Positions 15,267-24,450 of a stretch of 64,000 nt of DNA are shown here, piece by piece. Source of the DNA: an uncultured Prevotella sp. (GTDB lineage: Bacteria > Bacteroidota > Bacteroidia > Bacteroidales > Bacteroidaceae). The notes under the pieces are model-generated. The model was not told where the DNA came from. It saw only the letters and a program-made list of their open reading frames with translations, and did no database searches. A program made the translations under genes and the position numbers. Positions within the stretch are counted from its first letter, which is position 1. Every line of letters begins with the position of its first letter. The DNA is taken from the NCBI GenBank assembly GCA_905233425.1, contig CAJOEC010000006.1:1-64000 (forward strand), read 5' to 3'.

Positions 15267-16526
15267 TTAAATATGGACGTCTTCCCAGTCTATATTCTCC
15301 ATGAGCATCTCTTGGCCGTTGCAGTCAGTGACATGCACTGTCTGGTAGAATTTGCGTGCCAGCATACGAAATTCTTCGATGTTGTCGAATACTAAGTGTA
15401 TGGAGCCCAAAGTGCTGGTCACTGTGCGCTTGCCGCTTATCTCGTCGCCTACGGCCTTGGTCAATACTGAATAGACGTTTTCCGGAGTCTTGCGGAATTC
15501 GTCAAACCCCGTGATTGATGCTATACGCCCGTCTCTCAGGTGCGGACAATACATGCAGTAGTACTTTTTCCTTGGCACGCTTGGTGCTATGAGCGGTATG
15601 TGCCCATGCAGGCGGCTTTCCCCTGTGAGAGCAAAAGTGATGTCGGCAGCCAGCTGGTTGATGCCTGTGAAATATTCCACCGGGTAGATGGATATCTGCC
15701 CCATATAGCGATAGTGTGCCTCATTGAAGCAGTAGTTGTCACCATCCTTGAACACCTCTATCCAAAGCGTGCCCTCCTTGATGCCAAGATGGGCGAACAT
15801 ACGTGTCAGCTGCTCCTCATAGCGGCTGCGGAAATCGGCAATGCTGTTGCTTTCGAATATACAGAAAATGAACACATACGCTTCCGGGTCGGTGTATTTC
15901 ACCAGGTTTTTAGTGGCCATGGTGGTGAAAATCACCTTTCCCTCACTGAAGGTGTAGATTACCTTTATACCGTTGTTCTTTTCGAACTGCTCTATGAGGG
16001 CTCTTCCCGACCTCGAAGCCGCCTTTGCCTTGGCATACCCCTCTTTCATTTCCTCAGCATTGTGGCATATAGAAATACCTATTCCGCCGCTACCGTCAAC
16101 AGGCTTGGTGACTACAGGGAAGACAATGTCTGTTGCGTCGGGCTCGTATGGCTTGGCCACTGGCAGTCCGAATTGCTGGCAGAGAGCCTTGAAGCGGCTC
16201 TTGTCGTGGATTGTGTCCCACTGCTCTTTCGTGCAATAGCAAGGATAGCCCAGCTCGTTGAGATACTGACTGGCGTGTGTGACGATAAGCTCACTGCCCC
16301 CCATGAGCACCCCGTCGATGTTGTGCGTCGTGATGAATTGCTTCATGGCCTCATGGTCGGTAGAGTCCACTCGATACACCTCGTCGGCCACGTCGTCGAG
16401 CGGCGTGGCCTTGTTGCCAGCCACGATGAGTGTGATACCATACTCGTCGGCAATGCGGCTTATCTCGTCTTTCCAGACACTGCTTCCCAACAACAGTAGT
16501 CGTTTTCCTTTAAGGGAGTCTTTCAT
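15267..16526 (-). CDS. ATP-grasp ligase family protein (second of an overlapping pair)
   Basis: This 419-residue protein begins with a Rossmann-like strand (KRLLLLGSSVWKDEISRIADEYG) and a preATP-grasp domain. An ATP-binding core follows (FPVVTKPVDGSGGIGISICHNAEEM, then GRALIEQFEKNNGIKVIYTF). The later metal-site half contains LWIEVFKDGDNYCFNEAHYRYMG. Glu and Asn in that last segment match the usual Mg-ATP ligands. ATP-grasp enzymes form C-N or C-S bonds through acyl-phosphates. Its start overlaps the stop of the next ATP-grasp gene by 4 nt, so the two are translationally coupled and may act in sequence, for instance attaching an amino acid to a sugar acid. The substrate is unknown. Confidence 0.8.
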   Translation of the reverse strand: MKDSLKGKRLLLLGSSVWKDEISRIADEYGITLIVAGNKATPLDDVADEVYRVDSTDHEAMKQFITTHNIDGVLMGGSELIVTHASQYLNELGYPCYCTKEQWDTIHDKSRFKALCQQFGLPVAKPYEPDATDIVFPVVTKPVDGSGGIGISICHNAEEMKEGYAKAKAASRSGRALIEQFEKNNGIKVIYTFSEGKVIFTTMATKNLVKYTDPEAYVFIFCIFESNSIADFRSRYEEQLTRMFAHLGIKEGTLWIEVFKDGDNYCFNEAHYRYMGQISIYPVEYFTGINQLAADITFALTGESRLHGHIPLIAPSVPRKKYYCMYCPHLRDGRIASITGFDEFRKTPENVYSVLTKAVGDEISGKRTVTSTLGSIHLVFDNIEEFRMLARKFYQTVHVTDCNGQEMLMENIDWEDVHI

Positions 16527-17668
16527 GATTTGTAATCGGCAATAGTTATCTTATGGTCTGAGCGATAGGCGACATGGCCTGTACCCACACAGTCGAAGCC
16601 AGTGGCGGTCTCTGGGTAGTCCTCAGTATTGGCGAGGAATGAGATACACCAAGGAGCCTGTCCGGCCTTGGCCATGTCGAACAACGGCTTCAGTCCGATG
16701 TTTTTGCTACAGTGGAAATAGATGCCGGCACATGCCACATCGTGTACGTCCTTATGCACATACTGGTTCAGGCAGCAGTCTATGGCAACCTTGAAATAGT
16801 CGCAATCGGTGCTTGCCAAGACGAGTGTGTCGGCGATGTGGCCTCCTGCGGCTCGTGCTCCCACCTCGATGAAATAGATCTCGCCATTTACGATTTTTAT
16901 CTCCATGTGAGCCATGCCGTAGTTGATGCCCAGTGCGCACAGCACGTCGGTCACTCCCCTCACCACCTTGCTCCTCATTTCCGAAGTAAGTGCCGCCGGC
17001 TGATGATGCGCCGTCTCCACGAAATGTGGCGGTCCGTAGCTCTCGTACTCTGTTATCTGAATAACTTCGTGCCGCCCACATCCAGCGAGACACTCCACGG
17101 AGTACTCTGTGCCGCCCTCGATATACTCTTCCACAAGAACACGGCCGTCTGACGAATATTCCTTGGCGTATGCCACGGCATCGGCCATTTCCTCAACACT
17201 GTAGGCAATCTTTATTCCACGCTTGGCACAGGAGTCGAGGGCTTTCACAACTACGGGGTAATCATATTTCTCTTGCTCGCTGTAAAGAGAGAATCGTGGC
17301 TGGTGTACAGTCTGCACTCCCTCAACGCGCTTACGCATCAGGTATTTGTTCCTTGCGGCAAAGCCTCCCTTGATGTCGTTCCCTGGCAGTCCCAGGCTAT
17401 TGGCTATGATGGCGGTCACCTCGGTGGTGCTCTCGCTGGTGGCAATGATACCGTCTACCTTGTGTTGCCGACATATCTCCACTATTCGGTCGGTCTCGTT
17501 GACGTCGATGGGAATGAACTCGTCGGCGAGTTCGCGTCCCATGGAGTCGGCCAATCCGAAGACCAGCGTACGCACATAGTCCAGACGGCGTGCCCTCTCG
17601 AGTATTGGCAAGCCGCCTTCGCCAGCCCCAATGACGGCGAGAGTCTTTATTTTATCATGCATTGTCAT
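16523..17668 (-). CDS. ATP-grasp ligase family protein (first of an overlapping pair)
   Basis: This 381-residue protein starts with a nucleotide-binding-like VIGAGEGGLPILERARRL. It has the carbamoyl-phosphate-synthase-like ATP-grasp core: YPVVVKALDSCAKRGIKIAYSVEEM, GRVLVEEYIEGGTEYSVECLAG, and the metal site MEIKIVNGEIYFIEVGARAAGGHI with Glu and the GARAAGG loop. In Bacteroidota such proteins ligate amino acids or sugar carboxylates. It overlaps the sugar transferase gene upstream by 14 nt and the next ATP-grasp gene by 4 nt. That ties ligation tightly to repeat-unit assembly. No pathway is certain. Confidence 0.85.
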   Translation of the reverse strand: MTMHDKIKTLAVIGAGEGGLPILERARRLDYVRTLVFGLADSMGRELADEFIPIDVNETDRIVEICRQHKVDGIIATSESTTEVTAIIANSLGLPGNDIKGGFAARNKYLMRKRVEGVQTVHQPRFSLYSEQEKYDYPVVVKALDSCAKRGIKIAYSVEEMADAVAYAKEYSSDGRVLVEEYIEGGTEYSVECLAGCGRHEVIQITEYESYGPPHFVETAHHQPAALTSEMRSKVVRGVTDVLCALGINYGMAHMEIKIVNGEIYFIEVGARAAGGHIADTLVLASTDCDYFKVAIDCCLNQYVHKDVHDVACAGIYFHCSKNIGLKPLFDMAKAGQAPWCISFLANTEDYPETATGFDCVGTGHVAYRSDHKITIADYKS

Positions 17669-18257
17669 TATTGATGTTTTTTTCTGCGATGACAGTCAGA
17701 AATGTATTCGCTAATATCTTTACGTCGAGCACAAACGACACATTCTGAGCATAAAACGCATCCCAATGGAATTTCTCTGCCTGCGTTATGCTGTTGCGGA
17801 AATATGCCTGCGCATAACCGGTGATGCCCGGCTTCACGTCGTAGCGGTGCTTCTCGTCGCCTTTGAGCTTGTCATAGTCGAGACTGGTGTTGCTCACCGT
17901 AGGCCGCGGTCCCACGAAGCTCATCTGCCCGAAGAGCACGTTGATGAACTGAGGCAGCTCATCGAGCGATGTCTTTCGCAGAATGCGTCCAACAGGGGTC
18001 ACGCGTGGGTCGTCGTCGGCATTGAATGTCGAGCCGTCGGCATTTCGCTGGTCAGGTGCATTGACATACATCGATCTGAGTTTGTACATCTTGAACTTCC
18101 GGCCAAGAATGCCAAGGCGTGATGCATTGTAGAAGATGGGGCCACGGTCGGTTAAATAGATGATTGGGCCGAACACAATAAGCACCAGCAAGACGAAGGG
18201 AAGCATCAACAGTGCGCCAAGGAAGTCAAGCAGAGGTTTGAAAACGTGTCTGTACAC
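17655..18257 (-). CDS. initiating phosphoglycosyl transferase (bacterial sugar transferase)
   Basis: This 200-residue short-form enzyme of the PglC/WcaJ catalytic-domain type has one re-entrant membrane segment (LLDFLGALLMLPFVLLVLIVFG). The basic KFKMYKLRSM follows, then the catalytic dyad in TSLDELPQFINVLFGQMSFVGPRP (Asp99, Glu100) and the late PGITGYAQAYFRNS. It moves a phospho-sugar from a UDP-sugar to undecaprenyl phosphate, the first step of the polysaccharide. The length is typical for the minimal form without the N-terminal membrane domain. It is coupled to the downstream ATP-grasp gene by a 14-nt overlap. Confidence 0.92.
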   Translation of the reverse strand: MYRHVFKPLLDFLGALLMLPFVLLVLIVFGPIIYLTDRGPIFYNASRLGILGRKFKMYKLRSMYVNAPDQRNADGSTFNADDDPRVTPVGRILRKTSLDELPQFINVLFGQMSFVGPRPTVSNTSLDYDKLKGDEKHRYDVKPGITGYAQAYFRNSITQAEKFHWDAFYAQNVSFVLDVKILANTFLTVIAEKNINNDNA

Positions 18258-18341
18258 CGCGTTTGGAGTAGGTTGAGAATTGAGGGTTGAGGTACAATTT
18301 GCGAATTACTTTTTTGCTTTGCCACGCAATTGCACTGTCTT

Positions 18342-19472
18342 CTATTTGCTGTTCACAAACTTTCTCCCTTGTTTAATGTATATGCCTTTCTTGTCGCTTG
18401 CCTTGGCGTTCATCCCCGACAGTTCATATACTCGTTCCCCAGACTCGCCGCCGCACATTGTGCTGGAAGTGGATATTCCCGTGGTTGTCTCATCGTAATC
18501 GGTCTCGGGATTCGCGCATCTGTGCCAGTCGTTGACGGCCATGACGGCAGCTTTTTGCGCGATGGGCGCAGTATTGTCGTCGACTGAAATCATTGGAGAG
18601 TCGATCTGTACGAATTCCTTGTTTATGCGTGTATTGTCTTCGAGCACCGACACGCCCGACCTTGGGGCAAGAATCGACTGGTAGTAGCAGCACGAAGCCA
18701 CATAGCGGGTGAGTATAAATTCGCAGTGCACCCCGTCGGCGGTAAGGTCTTGCTCGTTGTTCAGCGAGCTGGCCCTGAGGTTCTGCACGGCGGTGCCGTA
18801 TGGGATTACGAGGTCGATGCTGTAGTCATAACAGCAATTTTCCACCGACTCCATAATCTTCTCCCACCGCAGCAGCGACGACCCCTCAATGTTGTTCGGG
18901 TTCGAACTGGCATAGCTGTGCACGAGCATGAGTCCGATGGTGGCTTGCGGCTGGTTGGTCTTTATCATTGAAAGAAACTCGTTCAGATAGCCTCCAGGGC
19001 CGTCACCGGCCCACTGCTCATAGTAGGGCGAGGCTGAGCTGACAGGCTGTATGAAGATGATGTCCCACTGTTCGTCGGTCAATGCCTTGCGGAAGAGCGA
19101 GCCGTCGCCGTCCTTGCCGCTGCCGGTGGCTATGTTGGCGTCGATGCCGCCGCACACCTTCTCTATAGAATAGTCGAGGCCGGTATTAATGTTGTTGAAA
19201 GTGTCGTACCAAGTCTTGAACGAGCCTCCTGCCATCATAGTCCTATAGATGCAGACATCGCTTACGTCAGTGCCTGTGCCATCAATGATTTGTGGCAGAT
19301 ATGACACGGCATCGAAGGTGAAACTATTGCCAATGTGCAGAATCTTGAGGTTTGGCTTGCACAAGATGTTGTCGTCTGCATCACTGTTGGTTTTGGCAAA
19401 GGCTGTCATGAAATTCCCTCCTGCAACGAGTAGCAAGAGGATAAGAAGTTGTTTTTTAAAGATTGTATTCAT
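18342..19472 (-). CDS. exported SGNH/DUF4886-like esterase family protein
   Basis: The start at 19472 (MNTIFKKQLLILLLLVAGGNFMTAF) gives 376 residues with a clear signal peptide; a longer frame would add a non-signal extension. The catalytic domain begins KILHIGNSFTFDAV, the GNS serine block of SGNH-like hydrolases. WDIIFIQPVSS follows, and LTADGVHCEF holds the D-x-x-H pair. The C-terminus (YELSGM then GIYIKQGRKFVN) looks like a type IX sorting tail. It could be a secreted deacetylase acting on the polymer made by the cluster. It has its own promoter-like site upstream, so it may be regulated apart from the neighbours. Confidence 0.75.
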   Translation of the reverse strand: MNTIFKKQLLILLLLVAGGNFMTAFAKTNSDADDNILCKPNLKILHIGNSFTFDAVSYLPQIIDGTGTDVSDVCIYRTMMAGGSFKTWYDTFNNINTGLDYSIEKVCGGIDANIATGSGKDGDGSLFRKALTDEQWDIIFIQPVSSASPYYEQWAGDGPGGYLNEFLSMIKTNQPQATIGLMLVHSYASSNPNNIEGSSLLRWEKIMESVENCCYDYSIDLVIPYGTAVQNLRASSLNNEQDLTADGVHCEFILTRYVASCCYYQSILAPRSGVSVLEDNTRINKEFVQIDSPMISVDDNTAPIAQKAAVMAVNDWHRCANPETDYDETTTGISTSSTMCGGESGERVYELSGMNAKASDKKGIYIKQGRKFVNSK

Positions 19473-19525
19473 TTTTGGTAAAGATAATTTACGTGACCTA
19501 CAGTTACGAACTGTACATTTCGGTT

Positions 19526-19534
19526 GCAAAGGTA
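19526..19534 (-). promoter_or_regulatory. promoter -7 element for the exported SGNH gene
   Basis: The minus strand reads TACCTTTGC about 54 nt before the start at 19472. A small inverted repeat (CAGTT/AACTG around 19501-19512) lies in the leader. A clear -33 TTTG was not found at ideal spacing. Confidence 0.45.
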
Positions 19535-19575
19535 CTAATTTTCAATATTATAGCCAAGTTTTTTCCCTTTTTTGT

Positions 19576-20772
19576 TTATTTTGAAGTCAAGATTCTCGTT
19601 TTTTCTATTATCTCGTCGGCTCTTTCTATCGCCATCTGCACAGTTTCGGCCGTCACGATGACATGGCCGCTACGGTCCAGGCTTGAGCGCACTGGTCTTA
19701 CCATTTCGCCCTTCGTGGGGTATATGGCTGATGCGTAGACGTATGGTTTTTCGAGCATTTCGGCATTCTCAATGGCTGTAAACCGTCCGGGCTGCGGAGT
19801 GAAATAGCGTATGCACACTGCGCTCTGCGGCCCTGTGGGTTCGAGCACTGGCTGCTGTCCTAATGCCACGTTAATGGCAGCCGCTACCATGTCGATGCCG
19901 GTGCTCAGGCGCACCAGGTCGGTGGCAATGAAGTCGCCGCCCATACGGGCGCCTATCTCCATGATGTATGCCTGTCCGTCCTGGATCTTCAGTTCGCTGT
20001 GCACAGCACAGTTTTGCAGCCCCAAAGCCTTGATACCGGCGATGGTGGCCTCGCGCAGTTTCTGCTGCACGTCGCCGGGGAACACCGAGGGCTGGTTGTG
20101 GCCCAGCTCCACGAAGAACGGAGCGCCGGTTGTTTTCTTGTCTGTTATGGCGAGTATATGCGGTTCCCCTTTCCAGACGATGGCCTCCACGCTGAACTCC
20201 GGCCCATCGATGAACTGCTCTATAAGCACGCCGTTGTCGCGGCTCTCGCGAAGTGCCCAGTGGTATTGTCTCTCAAACTGATGACGCTCTATCCCCCTTT
20301 CCACCTTCGATATGCCTCGTGAGCCGCTATTGCGCGTGGGTTTGAGTATGGCGTCGCCCTCCATCTCGTCGTGGAAGATGCACCAGGCGTGGTCGGCATC
20401 GGTGGCCAATAGCGACAGTGGGCTGGGGGCACCACCCTTGCGGAAAGCCTCGCGCATGAGGTGTTTGTTCGTGGCGCGCAGGGCGGTGGCGCGACTGAGA
20501 CCGTTGAGATGCAACTCGTCGTTAATGCGGCCCAGCACGTTCATGGCCACCTCAGTACAGGGGTGCAACATGCCGTTAATCTGTTCACGGCGTGCCACCT
20601 CGAGCATACCCTCCTCGGAACGTATGTCGGTCACCACCGCCTTGTCGGCCAGTTTCAGGCCCACTGCCTCAGGGTTGCCGTCGGCAGCCACGACATAGAT
20701 ACCCATGTCGTGTGCCCGCTTTATTACAGGAGCCTGCAAAGGGCCGGCGGCAAGAACCAATAGCTTTTTCAT
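19576..20772 (-). CDS. ATP-grasp ligase family protein (third in the cluster)
   Basis: This 398-residue protein starts KKLLVLAAGPLQAPVIKRAHDMG. It follows the carbamoyl-phosphate-synthase/PurK-like plan with AILKPTRNSGSRGISKV for phosphate and base binding, GVLIEQFIDGPEFSVEAIVW, and the metal site SELKIQDGQAYIMEIGARMGGDF. The C-terminal domain contains GHVIVTAETVQMAIERADEI. It resembles the ligase at 16523 in plan but is a separate gene, lying between the SGNH gene and an acetyltransferase. Three ATP-grasp enzymes in one polysaccharide cluster suggest an amino-acid- or amide-bearing residue. The substrate is not readable. Confidence 0.83.
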   Translation of the reverse strand: MKKLLVLAAGPLQAPVIKRAHDMGIYVVAADGNPEAVGLKLADKAVVTDIRSEEGMLEVARREQINGMLHPCTEVAMNVLGRINDELHLNGLSRATALRATNKHLMREAFRKGGAPSPLSLLATDADHAWCIFHDEMEGDAILKPTRNSGSRGISKVERGIERHQFERQYHWALRESRDNGVLIEQFIDGPEFSVEAIVWKGEPHILAITDKKTTGAPFFVELGHNQPSVFPGDVQQKLREATIAGIKALGLQNCAVHSELKIQDGQAYIMEIGARMGGDFIATDLVRLSTGIDMVAAAINVALGQQPVLEPTGPQSAVCIRYFTPQPGRFTAIENAEMLEKPYVYASAIYPTKGEMVRPVRSSLDRSGHVIVTAETVQMAIERADEIIEKTRILTSK

Positions 20773-20800
20773 TTACTATTCTCGTTTTTTTACTTATTTA

Positions 20801-21433
20801 CTATGCTTTATTATCTTTGTGTCCGCCTGGCTGATAAAGCCGGAATACTTCCTCGAGCTTTTCCCGTGAGAGCCGTTCCTCTTCTGGATAGATGGCACGC
20901 TCATGTTCGATAATCTGGTCGATGTCCCACTTGAACTTGATGAAGCGGGCGGGGACGCCGCCGACGATACTGTATGGCGGCACGTCCTTCGACACCACGG
21001 CACCGGCTCCGATGATAGAGCCACGGCCAACGGTGATGCCAGAGAGCAGCGTCACATTGACACCTATCCACACGTCCTCCTCCACCACAACGTCGCGGTC
21101 GTATTCCGTGCAGTTGGGGTCCTTCTTTATCATGTCGAAGAACTGGCCCGGCAGATAGGGATGTCCGCCGGTGACCACGTTCAGTCCCTGTGCGGCTCCG
21201 CTGTGCTGTTTCATGATGAAACGGGCCTTGGGCGACAGAATCCTGGCATCGAAAATGCCGTTGTAGCCGTACAGGTAGATGTTCTTGGGGTTGGTGATTG
21301 TCAGAGGCGGAATGAGGGACACGTGCTCGCCAATGTAGCCGAAGTCTTTCTTCCGGAAGCCGAAATAGCGGTGGTAGAAGATGTAGAGTCCGCGCTTGTA
21401 GCGGAAAAAGTATTCTTTAAGTGATGCGAACAT
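20801..21433 (-). CDS. hexapeptide-repeat acetyltransferase
   Basis: This 210-residue protein has an N-terminal helical part rich in Tyr and Phe ([19 protein letters not shown]). A left-handed beta-helix carries [50 protein letters not shown], and a charged C-terminal helix ends it. The [11 protein letters not shown] ending is typical of xenobiotic/maltose-type acetyltransferases. It probably O- or N-acetylates a sugar of the repeat unit using acetyl-CoA. It lies between a GT4 gene and an ATP-grasp gene on the same strand with short gaps. Confidence 0.82.
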   Translation of the reverse strand: MFASLKEYFFRYKRGLYIFYHRYFGFRKKDFGYIGEHVSLIPPLTITNPKNIYLYGYNGIFDARILSPKARFIMKQHSGAAQGLNVVTGGHPYLPGQFFDMIKKDPNCTEYDRDVVVEEDVWIGVNVTLLSGITVGRGSIIGAGAVVSKDVPPYSIVGGVPARFIKFKWDIDQIIEHERAIYPEEERLSREKLEEVFRLYQPGGHKDNKA

Positions 21434-21466
21434 ATTTCTTTTTTATAAACAACGGATTAAGACGGA

Positions 21467-22522
21467 TTATATAGATTTTTCTTGCAATTTCACGAACTGT
21501 TCAACTGTTATTTCAAATTTTCTTTGGTCCTCCATGAACGATTCCAGCAGCTTGTCGCAGCGTTGCTCGTATGCCTTGCGGTCTTGGGCCAGGAACTCGC
21601 TGATGCGCACGTCTAAGCCATTGCAGTCGTCCACGGCAATGCCAACGCCATATCGCTCGGCATAGTCGCCTTGTGTCGTTCCGCGTGTGACAATCATCGG
21701 ACGTTTGTGCATGAGCGAGAGGTAGAAACGGTTCGAGAGGGCCGTGTCGTGGGTGACCACACGGGGATAAAAGATGTTCATCAGCGTGCAATCTTCCACG
21801 AAGGCAGCCTCCTCCTCTTTTTCATAGAAGCCCTTGAACTCAATGTTCTTGATGCCGTTCTCCTTGCAATAGTCCTCAATGATAGGTGCGGCGTGCCCCT
21901 TGCCCACGAAGCGCAATGTGAAACCTTCGCGGTTGGCCAAGGCCTTGACCACCTCTAAGTTCTGCTCCGTGTCGCGGATGGCACCAATGGTGAGAACCAC
22001 AATAGCAGACCCACCCCCGGTCGTCCCTCTCCCGGTGTACTGCTTTCCCAAGTTATGCGACAGCAGATAGTTGCTCTTCGGCAGATACGGGATGAAGCCT
22101 GGCGAGGATACAACGTTGGCCTGGCTGAAACGCAGCATCAGGGTGAAAAGCTGTCGGAAACCCGGACGCTGCTCTATGGAGAGGTCGCGATAGTCGATGA
22201 TGTAGCGATGACGGTATCGTGTGAACAGCAGCGGGGCGAGGAGACAGGTCATCTGCGGGCCAAAGACAATGAGACGGTCAAAACCCTGCTCACGCAACGT
22301 GCGGCGAATAAAACTTATATAGCCACGATAAGAACTGAAGCTGGCAGAACCGTGGGCCTGAGGACAGGCCACCTGATACTGGAAGCCCTCAACATGGTCG
22401 TCACCCTCACGGTTCCACGAAATGACAGCATAGTCAACGCCATGACTGTCAAGCAGACGGGTGTAGATACGCACATAAGGGGCGTACCACAGGGAACCGG
22501 GGAGTATGAGTGCTACTTTCAT
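21467..22522 (-). CDS. glycosyltransferase, GT4-like
   Basis: This 351-residue protein starts MKVALILPGSLWYAPYVRIY. Its mid-section RLIVFGPQMTCLLAPLLF and YIIDYRDLSIEQRPGF precede the donor domain start AIVVLTIGAIRDTEQNLEVV. RFVGKGHAAPIIEDYCKENG and FYPRVVTHDTALSNRFYLSLMHKRPMIV follow. The layout is that of a GT-B glycosyltransferase of capsule clusters, though the E-x7-E motif is weak. It likely adds one sugar at the cytoplasmic face. The stop of the preceding acyltransferase gene lies 11 nt away. Confidence 0.75.
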   Translation of the reverse strand: MKVALILPGSLWYAPYVRIYTRLLDSHGVDYAVISWNREGDDHVEGFQYQVACPQAHGSASFSSYRGYISFIRRTLREQGFDRLIVFGPQMTCLLAPLLFTRYRHRYIIDYRDLSIEQRPGFRQLFTLMLRFSQANVVSSPGFIPYLPKSNYLLSHNLGKQYTGRGTTGGGSAIVVLTIGAIRDTEQNLEVVKALANREGFTLRFVGKGHAAPIIEDYCKENGIKNIEFKGFYEKEEEAAFVEDCTLMNIFYPRVVTHDTALSNRFYLSLMHKRPMIVTRGTTQGDYAERYGVGIAVDDCNGLDVRISEFLAQDRKAYEQRCDKLLESFMEDQRKFEITVEQFVKLQEKSI

Positions 22523-22533
22523 TCTTCAATCTT

Positions 22534-23550
22534 TCACTTTTTCAACATTCTCAAGTCCGTCAGGAATGGCAGGAAACTCTGTATAACGTAGGTGATGGCC
22601 GTGGCCAAGGCCACACACGCAACGATGTATAGCAGGAAATCAGCCGTCCCCGGAACGGGCGACAGCCGTTTGAACAGCACATTGACCACCACAGGCACGG
22701 CACCGCTGAGGAAGTAGAACACAATGCTGTTAGTACCAATGAAGGTGAGGAGACGCATCTGTGGCAGCTGTTTGCAGACAGCCACCATAAGCAGACAGCC
22801 GATAACACTGCCGATATAGCCGGTGAAATTGAACAGCTTCATATTGATAAGCACCTTGGCATCGTCGCTGAGAATGACGAAGAAGGCGACATAGGCAGCG
22901 GCAAGCACCGCCACGTGCCATCCGTGTAGCCATCCGAATTGCGACTCATAACGCCAGTAGAGTGCACCTAAGGCGAGAAAGGCCATGCACAGCGGCGCTA
23001 ACTGATAAGAGTAGTAGTCAAGGCTGTCACCATAGAAGGGCAAAGCCACGGTGCCTGCCAGAGCCAAGAGGCTCATAATGACGAAATAGAACCACACGGA
23101 GCGCTGCCGCGTTGTCAACAGAACTACTATGGCAATCTGGCAAACTAACAGAGCACTAACGAACCAATAGGTGCCGCCGCCAAAGGTCTCAAACAGGAAA
23201 CTGCCCAAATCGGCAGTACCTCCCTTGAGCATCTTCTTGGGAATGAAGCTGATAAACGAGAACAAGAGTGCCGGTATCCACATACGGAACACGATGTTTG
23301 CCAACGTCTTCCTGCCCGTTCCCTCGTCCGAAAGATAGGCAGCACGCGACTCGTCGATGACGGGGTGTGACAGCTGCTTGCGAAACATCAGATAGCCGCT
23401 GACGAAGAAGAAGGCATTGACATAGACAGGGTGTAAGAACAAAGCCACGTCATGGTAGAATACCCCATAGTAAAACATGCCATGTACCACATAGACCATG
23501 ATCATACAGAGAGCCTTTACAGCGTTTATCCAGTTGATGTCCTTTTTCAT
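22534..23550 (-). CDS. acyltransferase-3 family membrane O-acetyltransferase
   Basis: This 338-residue integral membrane protein has about ten helices. The start is typical of the family: INWINAVKALCMIMVYVVHGMFYYG, whose His19-like residue corresponds to the conserved RxxA/H motif region of acyltransferase-3 proteins. FFFVSGYLMFRKQ follows, then FIGTNSIVFYFLSGAVPVVVNVL near the end. Such proteins (OafA, WcaB, WbbJ-like) O-acetylate polysaccharides on the membrane. Its start overlaps the stop of the upstream GT2 gene by 4 nt, so the pair is translationally coupled. Confidence 0.82.
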   Translation of the reverse strand: MKKDINWINAVKALCMIMVYVVHGMFYYGVFYHDVALFLHPVYVNAFFFVSGYLMFRKQLSHPVIDESRAAYLSDEGTGRKTLANIVFRMWIPALLFSFISFIPKKMLKGGTADLGSFLFETFGGGTYWFVSALLVCQIAIVVLLTTRQRSVWFYFVIMSLLALAGTVALPFYGDSLDYYSYQLAPLCMAFLALGALYWRYESQFGWLHGWHVAVLAAAYVAFFVILSDDAKVLINMKLFNFTGYIGSVIGCLLMVAVCKQLPQMRLLTFIGTNSIVFYFLSGAVPVVVNVLFKRLSPVPGTADFLLYIVACVALATAITYVIQSFLPFLTDLRMLKK

Positions 23551-24431
23551 CTTTTCTTATTCAGCCAATAATAGAGTCGGGGTGTATATAGGTTCATTTT
23601 TCGGAAGAGCCACGTCAGAGGATATTTCGCGGGCATGCAGCGGCGTATCATCGTCAGATAGTCGGCATCGCTATGGAGAGGGTGGTTCAGGTAGTCCCTT
23701 CGCTCTTTGAGGGTCATGGCGCAGAGTCGTTCCTCGATGCCGTCGATGTCGGGATGGTCGAAGGCGCAGCTGCCGCAGGCTTTCGGCGTCACCACCACGG
23801 GAATGCCCCGTCGGCGTGCGCGGTAGCCATAGTCCAGGTCGGCTTGTCCGTGGATGTAGCCTCTGTAGAGTATGCCATGCTCTTCCACGACCTTGTGCGG
23901 CACGAGCAGAATGTTGGCATGGGTCCAGTCGCAGAGCTGCGGCTCTTCCGATGGGCCGAGCATCCGGCGGCGGCATGTCAGCCTACTGATGAACACCTCG
24001 CCGCCGTAGGTCACCCGCGACGGGTCTTCGGGGTCGCAGGTGATGCCTGAGACGATGCCCTCTCGCCCGAACTTGTCGCGACAGTAGTCCTCGGTGCTGA
24101 AGAGCGTCTCAAAGGCGTCACTTTGTAGCACCGTGTCGTCGTTGAGCAGCAGGTAGTAGTCCCACTGCCCGCTCTCGCGTGCCGTCTGCCACGCCAGTCG
24201 CATTCCTCCGGCCCAGTAGAGGTTGCCATCGCCTTTCACTATGCGTATGTCCTTTCCAGAAAAGTCGTTGGCAATTGCCTCGGCAGTACCGTCGGTACAG
24301 CCGTCGTCGGTCAGGAACACCTGGGCGGCTCCGGCAGCCTCCTCCAACGACCGTAGACACCGCAGGGTCTTCTCCTTGCGGTTATGGCACGTCATGAGCA
24401 CAGCCACCTTCTTTTCCTGAAAGGTAATCAT
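23547..24431 (-). CDS. GT2-family glycosyltransferase
   Basis: This 294-residue GT-A enzyme opens with KKVAVLMTCHNRKEKTLRCLRSL, then VFLTDDGCTDGTAEAI. The DxD-type metal motif is in WDYYLLLNDDTVL. DWTHANILLVPHKVVEEHG and YIHGQADLDYGYRARRRG follow, with the ED-type catalytic acidic residue probably within this last block. Relatives include rhamnosyl and galactofuranosyl transferases of O-antigen clusters. It is coupled to the acyltransferase gene downstream by a 4-nt overlap. Confidence 0.88.
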   Translation of the reverse strand: MITFQEKKVAVLMTCHNRKEKTLRCLRSLEEAAGAAQVFLTDDGCTDGTAEAIANDFSGKDIRIVKGDGNLYWAGGMRLAWQTARESGQWDYYLLLNDDTVLQSDAFETLFSTEDYCRDKFGREGIVSGITCDPEDPSRVTYGGEVFISRLTCRRRMLGPSEEPQLCDWTHANILLVPHKVVEEHGILYRGYIHGQADLDYGYRARRRGIPVVVTPKACGSCAFDHPDIDGIEERLCAMTLKERRDYLNHPLHSDADYLTMIRRCMPAKYPLTWLFRKMNLYTPRLYYWLNKKR

Positions 24432-24450
24432 AATTACTAATTACTCATTA

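Noticed and set aside
15540..16499. Plus-strand 319-codon frame opposite the ATP-grasp gene
   Set aside because: It has no recognisable motif, and the opposite strand has an intact ATP-grasp core and a coupled overlap with its neighbour.
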